The translations under genes were made by a program, and so were the position numbers. Shown one piece after another: positions 23,781 through 32,072 of a stretch of 64,000 nucleotides of DNA (position 1 is its first letter; each line of letters begins with the position of its first letter). The notes beneath the pieces are model-generated. The model ran no database searches and was not told where the DNA came from. It was given only the letters and a program-made list of their open reading frames with translations. The stretch comes from Centipeda infelix ATCC 43532 (GTDB lineage: Bacteria; Bacillota; Negativicutes; Selenomonadales; Selenomonadaceae), in assembly GCF_000234095.1 (NCBI RefSeq), contig NZ_JH376800.1:62001-126000 (forward strand), read 5' to 3'.

Positions 23781-25700
23781 TTGAACAGCAAGAAATACCA
23801 GAGACTAACGCTCGCTATCGCCCTTGGCGTGGGCGTATCCGCAGCTGCTTTACCGCATGGCTTTGCTGCTGCAGAGAGTACGGCGGAAGGGGCTCCCGTG
23901 CTGAGTGACACGGCCTCGTCTGCCACGCACATGAATGTGGATGCACCCGTTGCCAATGCGCCGACCCTGACGACATCGCCGGCTGCATCGAGCTCTGATG
24001 AGCGTGCCGCAGCATGGGCGGCGAAGCGTCCGGCGGAGGATGAGATCTCCAAGTATCTCGCGGCGCAGGTCGGCAAGACCATTGTGGAGATCAATTTCAC
24101 CGGTGCATCGGCGGCAACCGAGCCGACAGCACGCGCGGCACTGGCGATGCATGTTGGTGATGCGGTCTCGGAGGAAGGGCTTGTGAAGGATCGTGATGCG
24201 ATCTATGCGACAGGCTATTTCTACGATCTTTATCCGACGTTCGAGCAGGTGCCCGAGGGCGTTGTGCTGACGTATCATGTGCTTGAGAATCCTGTGCTCA
24301 AGGAAGTAAAGGTCGAGGGGAATACGGTCGAGACGACGGAAACGCTGATGGGGCTTATCACCGTGAAGAACGGTGAACTGCTGAATGCACGCACCTTACA
24401 GGAGAATGTGCAGGCGATTCAGGAAAAGTACCGTGCAGACGGTTATATTCTCGCGAAGATTACGGATCTGAACATTGCGCAGGACGGTACACTTACGATC
24501 AAGATCAGCGAGGGCGTTCTTGAGGGCTACAAGGTCAAGGGCAACAAGAAGACGAAGGATCATGTTATCCTGCGCGAGATGCGCCAGAAGACGGGTGAGC
24601 CGTTCAATGCGAACCTCGCGCGGCGCAGTATGCAGCGCGTTTACAACCTCGGCTTCTTCGAGGATGTCAATGTCAAGATGAATCCCGGTATCGAGCCGAA
24701 CGCGGTCGTCATGGAGATTGATGTCAAGGAGAAGCGCACGGGTTCGTTCGGTATCGGTGCGGGCTACTCGAGCGCCGACGGTATGGTCGGCATGGTGAGC
24801 GTCAGCGACACGAACTTCCGTGGAATGGGCGACACCATCAGCCTCAGCTACGAGATCAGCGGCGATGATACGGATGCACGCGGCTATACGTTCATGTACC
24901 GCCGCCCATGGCTCGACAAGAAGGAGACGGCGGGCACGCTGCGTGTCTACAACCGTACGTATGAATATGATGACTACGATGAAAATGGCAACCACAAGGA
25001 GTCGTTCATGCGGAAGTACTCGGGCGGTGAGTTTACACTGAGCCGTCCCATGAGCGAGTATTCGACGAACTTCGTCACGCTCCGCAACCGCAAGGACAAA
25101 TATGTCAAGCATACGGAGACGGGCAATGCCGGCAACCGCAGCGGCAATACGGCATGGCTCAGCAGCAATTTCGGCACGACGCGCAGCATTACACTTGAGC
25201 ATGTGACGGATACACGCGACAATATCTATGAGACGACAACGGGTGCACGTGCATCGATCTCGGCAGAGTTCGCAGGGCTTGGCGGCGACTTTAATTACCA
25301 GAAGGTCATTCTCGGCGATGCTCACTATCTGAAGGCGGGGCGCTCGCAGGTGTTTGTTCTGCGTGGGCAGTACGGGGTCAGTCATGGATCCATCTCTGAG
25401 TACAGTCAGTTCCGCATGGGCGGCCAGGATACGATCCGTGGCTACCGCGAGGATCAGTTCCGTGGGACGCGTATGGCACTCGCCTCGCTTGAGTACCGAT
25501 TCCCGATTGTATCGAAGGTAACGGGTGCACTCTTTACGGATTACGGCGGAGCGTGGAGTGATGGCTTCATGCCGGAGAAGATGCACGGGAGCGTCGGCAT
25601 CGGACTCGGGCTCAACACGCCGATCGGTCCGCTGCGTCTTGACTACGGGCGCGGTTCGCAGGGTGGCCGCGTGCATTTCCGCGTCGGCGGCACGTTCTGA
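23781..25700 (+). CDS. bamA: BamA/Omp85 family outer-membrane assembly protein
   Basis: The 639-residue protein has a signal peptide (LGVGVSAAALPHGFAAA), a low-complexity linker rich in Ala and Thr, and about three POTRA domains (residues 95-330; the clearest features are ARTLQENVQAIQEKYRADGY and FNANLARRSMQRVYNLGFFEDVNVKM). The C-terminal barrel carries VTDTRDN and the lid-loop motif GGQDTIRGYREDQF (VRGF type), and ends in a Phe. E. coli BamA has five POTRA domains and 810 residues, so this is a shorter form as seen in Negativicutes. The start is a TTG at 23781 with AGGAGG before it. The stop overlaps the next start (TGATG). Confidence 0.94.
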   Translation: MNSKKYQRLTLAIALGVGVSAAALPHGFAAAESTAEGAPVLSDTASSATHMNVDAPVANAPTLTTSPAASSSDERAAAWAAKRPAEDEISKYLAAQVGKTIVEINFTGASAATEPTARAALAMHVGDAVSEEGLVKDRDAIYATGYFYDLYPTFEQVPEGVVLTYHVLENPVLKEVKVEGNTVETTETLMGLITVKNGELLNARTLQENVQAIQEKYRADGYILAKITDLNIAQDGTLTIKISEGVLEGYKVKGNKKTKDHVILREMRQKTGEPFNANLARRSMQRVYNLGFFEDVNVKMNPGIEPNAVVMEIDVKEKRTGSFGIGAGYSSADGMVGMVSVSDTNFRGMGDTISLSYEISGDDTDARGYTFMYRRPWLDKKETAGTLRVYNRTYEYDDYDENGNHKESFMRKYSGGEFTLSRPMSEYSTNFVTLRNRKDKYVKHTETGNAGNRSGNTAWLSSNFGTTRSITLEHVTDTRDNIYETTTGARASISAEFAGLGGDFNYQKVILGDAHYLKAGRSQVFVLRGQYGVSHGSISEYSQFRMGGQDTIRGYREDQFRGTRMALASLEYRFPIVSKVTGALFTDYGGAWSDGFMPEKMHGSVGIGLGLNTPIGPLRLDYGRGSQGGRVHFRVGGTF

Positions 25701-27010
25701 TGAGATCGGTCTGCCTGCCTTTGCGTTTGTGGGCGCTCGTTCTTCTCGTATTTGCAGGATGGGGGCTTTCTGCCCCCGCATACGCCGCAGCGTCCTCCCG
25801 CGTGGAGGAGACTGCGGCGATTGTCATAGGTGACAAAACCGTTCCATCCATTGTGCGTGCCCGTATGGAACGCACGGTTGCGGCAATTGCGGCGGAACGT
25901 ATGGAGGGACGTGCGGTGGCGGCGATCTCTGCGGCAGAGGAGGCGGAGATTATCGGTGCGGTCTTTGACCGCCTGCTTGTCGGCTATACGGTGACGGAGA
26001 CGCTTGTACGACCTGCGGTGCACACGGAGGTGGAGATCCACCTTGCACCGTGGGCAGATACGATCCAAAGTGTCGCTGTCGAGACAGCGGTCGAGGGGAT
26101 GCCGTCTGAGGTGGAGGCTCTTGTGCAGAGCGATCTCGCAGGAGTCCATGAGGTCTTTTCGGAGGCACTCGTAGGTCTGCCCCTTGCGGCGACGGACTGG
26201 GCGGCGGGTGCGCTCAAGCAGCGGCTAACCGCATATATGGACGCGCATTTGCCGGAGTTCCGTGCCGACTATGATCTCGACGTGGATCGGGCGGCGCGGG
26301 TGCGTCTGACTGTCTATCCGCGTCTGCCCGTTGTGCGGACGGTCGATCTCTCGATGCGTTCGGACACGATTCCGAATGTCACGCTGCTCACGCGCCGCCC
26401 GGCGATGGAGACTGCGGTGAACCGCCTTGTTGGTGTCCCCGTCGCCTTTGTTGCACGTCACCGCACCTCGTTCGAGCAGCAGCTCGCGAAGACGCTCGAT
26501 GCGCGGAGCGATTTTCGTCGTCTCCATCTCGTCTCGCGTGTGACGATTACCCCGGCAGAGCAGATGGCGGTCATGAGCCGCACGGATACGAGCCGTTATC
26601 GGCTGCGCCTGACCGGATGGCTCGATATCGGGCGCACGGCAAAGCATCGGGACGATGCGCGGCGCGATCTGAATGTGCGCCTGCACGCGGGACAGATGTT
26701 GGGTGCGCGTGACGAGCTCTATGTGGAGACGGATGCAGCACCCGAGGATGTGCAGCTGGACTGGCGTGTGGGCTATGCACGCACCCTCCTGCCGCATCTG
26801 ACGGGAGAGCTGCGCTATGATCTGAGCGATGCACGGTTCTCGCTTGCGGGCAGCTATGCGCTGCATCCACGCTGGCATCTGCGCTATGAACATTGGACGG
26901 ATACGGATGCGTACGAGTGGGAGCTGCGGTACAAGCTGCATGATTTCCTCAGCATCGCCGGGCTGGTCGATGGTCATGATACGTGGCTGCGGCTGATTGG
27001 AAATTTCTAG
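25700..27010 (+). CDS. exported protein coupled to bamA, function unknown
   Basis: The 436-residue protein begins with a clear signal peptide (cleavage near AYAAA). Residues 35-280 look mixed alpha/beta with a repeated pattern of a helical stretch and a strand pair. Residues 300-436 alternate polar and apolar residues with many aromatic and Arg residues (YRLRLTGWLDIG, ELRYDLSDARFSLAGSYAL, WHLRYEHWTDTDAYEWELRYKL) and end in LIGNF, which is the pattern of an outer-membrane barrel with a terminal Phe. I know no family for it. Its ATG overlaps the bamA stop by one base, so the two are made together. An outer-membrane partner of BamA is the natural guess, but this is inference. Confidence 0.7.
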   Translation: MRSVCLPLRLWALVLLVFAGWGLSAPAYAAASSRVEETAAIVIGDKTVPSIVRARMERTVAAIAAERMEGRAVAAISAAEEAEIIGAVFDRLLVGYTVTETLVRPAVHTEVEIHLAPWADTIQSVAVETAVEGMPSEVEALVQSDLAGVHEVFSEALVGLPLAATDWAAGALKQRLTAYMDAHLPEFRADYDLDVDRAARVRLTVYPRLPVVRTVDLSMRSDTIPNVTLLTRRPAMETAVNRLVGVPVAFVARHRTSFEQQLAKTLDARSDFRRLHLVSRVTITPAEQMAVMSRTDTSRYRLRLTGWLDIGRTAKHRDDARRDLNVRLHAGQMLGARDELYVETDAAPEDVQLDWRVGYARTLLPHLTGELRYDLSDARFSLAGSYALHPRWHLRYEHWTDTDAYEWELRYKLHDFLSIAGLVDGHDTWLRLIGNF

Positions 27011-27020
27011 GGGTGAAACG

Positions 27021-27953
27021 GTGAAGCGGATTTCGATTGTGGTTCCGGTCTACAACGAGGAGGAGAATATCGCGCATTTTACGGAGAACGTGGAAAAGGT
27101 CATGGACACGCTGCCCTATGCGTACGAGATTCTCTTTATCGATGACGGCTCACGCGACCACAGCCGTGAGATTCTGTTGGAACTCGGCACACATGACCCG
27201 CATGTGCAGTCGATCTTTCTCGCGCGTAATTCCGGGCATCAGCTTGCGCTCACCTGCGGAATCGACCATGCAGACGGCGATGCGGTCATTACGATGGATG
27301 GCGATATGCAGCACCCGCCGGAACTCCTGCCCGTGCTCCTTGCCAAATGGGAGGATGGCTGTGAGATCGTTCAAACCATACGTCTCACGACGGAGGGGGT
27401 CTCACTCTTCAAGCGGCTGACCTCGAAGTATTACTATCGTCTCCTCAATGCGCTCTCGGATGTAGAGATCGTCGAGGGCGGTTCGGATTTCCGACTGATG
27501 GATCGAAAGGCAGTGCTCGCACTGCGCCGCTACCGCGAACACGCGCGATTTATCCGCGGAATCGTCGGTTCGATGGGATTCCGCAAGACAACGGTGGAGT
27601 TTGTGGCGCATGAGCGCTTTGCAGGGTACTCGAAGTTTTCCCTGCACAAGATGATTTCGTTTGCGCTCGACGGTATCCTCGCTTACTCGGTACAGCCCCT
27701 GCGCATTGCGTTCTATGCGGGGCTGCTTTCGGCACTGCTCGCCGTGCTGCTCTTTCTCCATGTGCTCTTTGAGACGCTGAGTGGGGCGACGGTTCCGGGG
27801 TGGTCGACGATTGTTGTGTGCAGTCTGTTTTTTGGCGGGATGCAGATGATGATGCTCGGGGTTTGCGGTGAGTACATCGCGCGTATTCTGCAAGAGGTGA
27901 AGAATCGTCCACTCTATCTGATCGCGCAGGACAACCGCCGTCGGAACGGATAG
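27021..27953 (+). CDS. family 2 glycosyltransferase, ArnC/GtrB type
   Basis: The 310-residue membrane protein moves a sugar from a nucleotide donor to a polyprenyl phosphate. The GT-A domain has VVPVYNEEENI, FIDDGSRDHS and the metal-binding MDGDMQHPPE, and two C-terminal membrane spans follow (about residues 225-290). That is the ArnC/GtrB/DPM1 layout. The start is a GTG at 27021 with AGGGGTG upstream. The gene after it encodes an ArnT-like transferase that uses lipid-linked sugars, so the two form a donor-and-transfer pair, probably decorating lipid A or other LPS parts. The sugar is unknown; no aminoarabinose synthesis genes are in view. Confidence 0.88.
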   Translation: MKRISIVVPVYNEEENIAHFTENVEKVMDTLPYAYEILFIDDGSRDHSREILLELGTHDPHVQSIFLARNSGHQLALTCGIDHADGDAVITMDGDMQHPPELLPVLLAKWEDGCEIVQTIRLTTEGVSLFKRLTSKYYYRLLNALSDVEIVEGGSDFRLMDRKAVLALRRYREHARFIRGIVGSMGFRKTTVEFVAHERFAGYSKFSLHKMISFALDGILAYSVQPLRIAFYAGLLSALLAVLLFLHVLFETLSGATVPGWSTIVVCSLFFGGMQMMMLGVCGEYIARILQEVKNRPLYLIAQDNRRRNG

Positions 27954-27969
27954 CAGGGGGAGGAATGTG

Positions 27970-29451
27970 ATGAATGAGCGGTTGACAAGCTTTGTGGCGA
28001 TCTTCTGCCTCGTGATGCTGTATTTTTGGGGCAACGGATCGCTTCCTGTGACTGCGCCCGTCGAGGTGAACTACGCGCAGACGGCAAAAGAGATGCTGGC
28101 GGCGGGGGACTGGCTTTCGCCGCAGATCTACGGAAACTACTGGTACGACAAGCCGATTTTCTTCTACTGGGAGCTCGTCGCGGCGTTTTCCATGTTCGGC
28201 GTGACGGATTTTGCCGCGCGGTTTTTCCCTACACTCTTTGCGGCGGCGGGGCTTGGGCTGATCTATGCCTTTGCACGGAGGCTCTACAATGAGCGGACGG
28301 CGTTCTGGGCGACGATTATCCTTGGGACAGGCGTGCTCTATTCCATGCTTGCAAAGCTCATTCTCACGGATATGAGCCTCTTCCTCTTTTTCGGCGGGAC
28401 ACTTGCGGCGTTTTTTATTGGCTACTATGAGCAGCGGCGAGGCTATTTCTACATCGCATATGCGTGCGCGGGGCTTGCCGTTCTGACGAAAGGCCCCATC
28501 GGTCTGCTCCTGCCGGGGCTTGTCATCCTGGTGTTTCTCGCTCTGGCGCGCGATCTCTCGGCACTGCGGCGCATCTGCATTCCGACAGGGCTGCTTGTCT
28601 TTGCGGCAGTCTGCGCACCGTGGTACATCTATATGTATCTTACCCACGGGGCAGACTTTGTGAACACCTTCCTCGGCATCCACAACGTGCTGCGTGCGAC
28701 GGTCTCCGAGCACGCGCAGTGGAATGTCTGGTATTTCTACCTCGGCATCTACTTCATCGGGATGTTCCCGTGGAGCTTTGCACTGCCTCTTGCACTCTAC
28801 CGTGCGTGGCGCGTGCGCCCCATGATCGACGTACGGATTCTCTTCCTGCTCGTCTGGGCGGTTGTTGTGCCGCTCTTTTTTCAGTGCATGGCGACCAAGT
28901 ACCCGACATACAGTTTTCCGGCGTTCCTGCCGACGGCGATCCTTACGGCACGTCTGCTCGCGCACAACCCGCGTATACTCAAGGCGGGGGCGATCGTCGG
29001 GATGGGGCTCTATCTCGCCGTGGTACTCGTGGTGACGAACTACACGGAGCGTGACGGGCATTTTAGCGGCAAGGGTGCGGCGGCGATTCTCTCTCAGACG
29101 ATGCGTGCAGACGATCTTCTTGTCTGCTACGGCGACTATACCGCAACCATACCATACTATACCGGGCACGCGATGTATGCACTCGCGACGCGCGAGGAGA
29201 TTGCGCAGCGCGCACCGAAGGAGATGAGCTGGAACAGCAAGAATGTCATGCCGTTTCTGCCGATGGACGAGCTGCCCATGGATCGGACGGTGTATCTCAT
29301 CGTAGAGCGGCATGCGTTCGAGGCGTTTGAGGAAAAACTCGCGGCATTGGGATGGGAGGAGCTCGGTGCACTGCCGCACGAGGGGCGGACAAAACTGCGC
29401 ATTTATCGGCGTCCTTTTTTGCCGATGTCCTTGAATGAATCTGCAGAATAG
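27970..29451 (+). CDS. arnT: ArnT-like lipid A/LPS glycosyltransferase (GT83/PMT type)
   Basis: The 493-residue protein has about twelve membrane spans and the family features of dolichyl-phosphate-mannose/ArnT transferases: the acidic site near APVEVNYAQTAKEML, the YWYDKPIFFYWELV segment, and LTKGPIGLLLPG later. A C-terminal soluble domain of about 130 residues faces the periplasm. ArnT moves a sugar from a polyprenyl carrier to lipid A on the outer side of the inner membrane. GGGGGAGG lies 6 bases before the ATG at 27970. The ArnC/GtrB-like enzyme upstream would provide the lipid-linked sugar. Confidence 0.85.
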   Translation: MNERLTSFVAIFCLVMLYFWGNGSLPVTAPVEVNYAQTAKEMLAAGDWLSPQIYGNYWYDKPIFFYWELVAAFSMFGVTDFAARFFPTLFAAAGLGLIYAFARRLYNERTAFWATIILGTGVLYSMLAKLILTDMSLFLFFGGTLAAFFIGYYEQRRGYFYIAYACAGLAVLTKGPIGLLLPGLVILVFLALARDLSALRRICIPTGLLVFAAVCAPWYIYMYLTHGADFVNTFLGIHNVLRATVSEHAQWNVWYFYLGIYFIGMFPWSFALPLALYRAWRVRPMIDVRILFLLVWAVVVPLFFQCMATKYPTYSFPAFLPTAILTARLLAHNPRILKAGAIVGMGLYLAVVLVVTNYTERDGHFSGKGAAAILSQTMRADDLLVCYGDYTATIPYYTGHAMYALATREEIAQRAPKEMSWNSKNVMPFLPMDELPMDRTVYLIVERHAFEAFEEKLAALGWEELGALPHEGRTKLRIYRRPFLPMSLNESAE

Positions 29452-29501
29452 TGTATGATGGAGACGTATTTTAGAGAGTTCTATCAGAAAGAGGGATTGT
29501 C

Positions 29502-29906
29502 ATGATGAAAGTCAGCAAAATTGGGTTTGTCGCTGTGGCTTTTGCCGCTTCATCGATGCTTATTGCAGGCTGCGGCGGTGCAAAGACCGCGGAGCGCGCA
29601 CCGGGCCCCGGGGCACTGCAGGGGAGCTGTGATAAGCAGGATGTCATCACAAAGGAGAATTTTGACGGTCTCCGTGCGGATCTGAGTCTCAGCGATCTGG
29701 AGGCGATGTACGGCAAGGCGGTTCTTGTTCAGCAGAGTATTGTGGATGGTGTCTACAGCTCCACCTATCGCTTTCAGGACGGTCCCAAGACTGTGGACGC
29801 GACCTTTACACATGAGAATTGGCTGAACAATCCGCTCAGCTGTCCCAAGATCGCAAGCATGGAGTTTTCGGAGACACCGCTGTCCGCCCATCGCGCAACA
29901 AAATAA
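29502..29906 (+). CDS. small lipoprotein in the envelope cluster
   Basis: The 134-residue protein is a lipoprotein: the signal peptide ends in the lipobox LIAGC, followed by GGAK, and there is a second Cys pair in the mature part (GSCDK and LSCPK) that could form a disulphide. The segment GLRADLSLSDLEAMYGKAVL resembles the small outer-membrane assembly lipoproteins of the SmpA/BamE type, which also sense a beta-hairpin after a short helix, but the match is weak. It stands between arnT and skp. A BamE-like role is an idea to test, not a finding. Confidence 0.65.
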   Translation: MMKVSKIGFVAVAFAASSMLIAGCGGAKTAERAPGPGALQGSCDKQDVITKENFDGLRADLSLSDLEAMYGKAVLVQQSIVDGVYSSTYRFQDGPKTVDATFTHENWLNNPLSCPKIASMEFSETPLSAHRATK

Positions 29907-29908
29907 TA

Positions 29909-29937
29909 TTGAACTGTACGATGCTCTTTGCTATAAT
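29909..29937 (+). promoter_or_regulatory. promoter of the skp-lpxD operon
   Basis: TTGAAC and a perfect TATAAT lie 17 bases apart, about 55 bases before the first Skp-like gene. Confidence 0.7.
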
Positions 29938-29990
29938 AGGAGTGTTCAGTCATCATACTAACGTATGGGATAGAAAAGGAGAATATATTC

Positions 29991-30455
29991 ATGATCAAAT
30001 TGCAGCAGAAGCAGGTTAAGATTATCAGCATCCTCATCGCCGTCGTCTTTGTCGGCTCAGTGGTTGCCCTTGCACTCACGCAGAGCGGCTCTGGAGTCGT
30101 CTCGGCGGCGACATCCTCTGTCGGCGTTGTGGATTATCGCCAAGTCGGCAGCCAGCATCCGCAGCTTGCGGCGGCAAACGCCGAGATGCAGAAGGCTTCG
30201 CAGGAGGCACAGGCAGATTTTGAAGCAAAGTCGGCGAATATGAACGACCAGGAGAAGTCGGACTACTATCAGCAGACGATGCAGCGTCTCCAGCAGAAGA
30301 ACGAGGAGCTGATGGAGCCCATCGAGAAGAGCATCCAGGACGCTGTGAAGAGCGTTGCCGAAAAGAAGGGGCTCTCGGTTGTCATCGAGAAGGGCGCAGT
30401 GGTCTACGGCGGACAGGACATCACGCAGGATGTTGTCAAGCAGCTGAGCAAGTAA
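29991..30455 (+). CDS. skp: Skp/OmpH-like periplasmic chaperone 1
   Basis: The 154-residue protein has an N-terminal membrane span (IISILIAVVFVGSVVALAL) that serves as signal or anchor, then the Skp pattern: a strand with VGVVDYRQVGSQHPQL, a pair of long charged helices (residues 60-120), and a returning strand SVVIEKGAVVYGGQDITQDVV. Skp binds unfolded outer-membrane proteins in the periplasm. A terminator-like hairpin follows the gene, so it may be made in excess over the genes downstream. Confidence 0.88.
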   Translation: MIKLQQKQVKIISILIAVVFVGSVVALALTQSGSGVVSAATSSVGVVDYRQVGSQHPQLAAANAEMQKASQEAQADFEAKSANMNDQEKSDYYQQTMQRLQQKNEELMEPIEKSIQDAVKSVAEKKGLSVVIEKGAVVYGGQDITQDVVKQLSK

Positions 30456-30474
30456 TTCGTAGGAAATGCGCATA

Positions 30475-30506
30475 TGTACCGGGCAGAGCTCTGCTCGGTA
30501 CATTTT
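30475..30506 (+). terminator. terminator or attenuator after the first skp gene
   Basis: TGTACCGGGCAGAG pairs with CTCTGCTCGGTACA (one mismatch) and is followed by five T residues. The next gene starts 23 bases later, so partial read-through is likely. Confidence 0.75.
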
Positions 30507-30528
30507 TGTAAGCGGAGGAGGGCCGGCT

Positions 30529-31584
30529 GTGCAGAAACTATGGCAGACAAGGCGCAGGGAAATCCTTGCGGGTACTGTATGCATCATCGCTCTCCTCGCC
30601 GCGCTGTTCCTCAGACCCACACCCGAGGCACCGATGCCGGAGAGTGAGATCGGAACAATGCGGATCGCGGAGGTGCTCGCGGCGCACCCCTCCTATGCAC
30701 ATCTGCGCGAACTGCGTGCCGAGGAGCAGACGCTTACATTGCTCCTGCGTAATCTCCCAAAGCTGCCCGAAATCGAGCCACCCAAGACGGATGATACACC
30801 TTTTGCGGACTCCGTCTGGCAGAAGAACGCGCTGACCGTTGTCTCGGCACGCGTCGAACTTGAACGCGAGCAGAAGAATTTGACCGAGGCAATCCGCAAG
30901 GCGACGGAGGCGGACTATGAGGCGCAAAGAAAGGCGATTGACGATGACTATCTGAACGCTATTCTGAACATCAACCTCAAGATTGACAATCAGCGCGCGA
31001 TGCACGGTCCAAATCCTTCGGAGGAGGAGCTTGCCCGGGAGCGCGCCCGGTGGGAAGAAGAACGTGAATTTCTGAAACGTGAACGCGGTGCGCGCCAGAT
31101 GGAACTCTACCGTCGGTGGCAGGAGGAGATTCGGGCGCGTGTCGCCGCAGAAATCGGACCGCGGCAGGCTGCGTGGATGCAGCAGACACAGGAGACCGTG
31201 GAGGCACAGAAAGCGGCGACGGAGCGTCTCAAACAAGAGGTGGAGGAGCGCAACAAAGCGCAGATGAAGCGCGCCGTTGATGCACACGAAGGTCAGTCTG
31301 TGCTCACGCAGCGTGCCGCACGCCTTGCTGCCGTTCGTGCCGAGGCGGACGCTCTGGAGGCTGAGATTCTGCGCGATGTGCGCAGCCGTGCGGCGAAGCT
31401 TGCCCTTCAGTATCATTTTTCGCTCATTCTCGCCAGCCCCGAGGAGAGTGGGTCGCCACTTCTCTTCGAGCGCAATCCGTTCGATGTACGCCGTTATGCT
31501 CCACTCATCAGCAACACGGCGCGGGATGTGACCGACGAGATGGTGCGCGAGATGCAGAGCATTACGGCTGCCGCACAGAAATGA
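30529..31584 (+). CDS. membrane-anchored coiled-coil protein, OmpH-like
   Basis: The 351-residue protein has a membrane anchor (ILAGTVCIIALLAALFL) and then a long, highly charged helical region. The segment MRIAEVLAAHPSYAHLRELRAEEQTL resembles the start of Skp-like proteins, and residues 100-290 are coiled coil rich in Glu, Arg, Gln and Ala; the end (LALQYHFSLILASPEESG) could be the returning strand. It is twice the normal Skp size. The start is a GTG at 30529 with GGAGGAGGG six bases before it. It lies between two Skp-like genes, so an enlarged Skp-type chaperone or periplasmic spacer is plausible. Confidence 0.65.
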   Translation: MQKLWQTRRREILAGTVCIIALLAALFLRPTPEAPMPESEIGTMRIAEVLAAHPSYAHLRELRAEEQTLTLLLRNLPKLPEIEPPKTDDTPFADSVWQKNALTVVSARVELEREQKNLTEAIRKATEADYEAQRKAIDDDYLNAILNINLKIDNQRAMHGPNPSEEELARERARWEEEREFLKRERGARQMELYRRWQEEIRARVAAEIGPRQAAWMQQTQETVEAQKAATERLKQEVEERNKAQMKRAVDAHEGQSVLTQRAARLAAVRAEADALEAEILRDVRSRAAKLALQYHFSLILASPEESGSPLLFERNPFDVRRYAPLISNTARDVTDEMVREMQSITAAAQK

Positions 31585-31624
31585 AGCAATTTATTTCGAT
31601 ACTCATGAAAGGACTAATTGACAG

Positions 31625-32059
31625 ATGAATTATCTCAATAAGGCGGCTGCGGCTGTCCTTCTTACCTCAAGTTTCTTCGCGGCGGGCTGCGGTCAGGTGC
31701 ATATCGGTACGGTTGACAGTACGCGTGTGCAGACCGAGGCACCACAGATCAAAGCAGTGATTGATGAGGCAAACGCAAAACTCATGGAGGCGCAGCAGGA
31801 GGCACAGGCGAGGTTCGAGGCGTCACCGAACATGACGACCGAGGAGGCGCAGCAGCTCCAGATGGAGACACAGCGCAAGATGGCGGGGCTCAATCAGATG
31901 TATACGATCCAGCTCCAACAGAAGCTGGATGTCGCCGTGCAGGATATTGTCAAAGAGAAAAAATTGGATATTGTGCTTGACAGCGGCACCAAGAAGCAGC
32001 CAAGTGTCCTCACGGGCGGTGTGGATATCACGGATGAAGTGATTGGCAAACTCCAATAA
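31625..32059 (+). CDS. Skp/OmpH-like lipoprotein
   Basis: The 144-residue protein has a lipoprotein signal ending in FAAGC, then the Skp-type pattern: IGTVDSTRVQTEAPQI, a helical hairpin of about 70 residues (ANAKLMEAQQEAQARFEA and so on), and the closing strands LDIVLDSGTKKQ and VDITDEVIGKL. Skp is normally soluble; a lipid-anchored version would work at a membrane surface. It is 13 bases upstream of lpxD. Confidence 0.82.
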   Translation: MNYLNKAAAAVLLTSSFFAAGCGQVHIGTVDSTRVQTEAPQIKAVIDEANAKLMEAQQEAQARFEASPNMTTEEAQQLQMETQRKMAGLNQMYTIQLQQKLDVAVQDIVKEKKLDIVLDSGTKKQPSVLTGGVDITDEVIGKLQ

Positions 32060-32072
32060 AAGGGGCAGGAGC

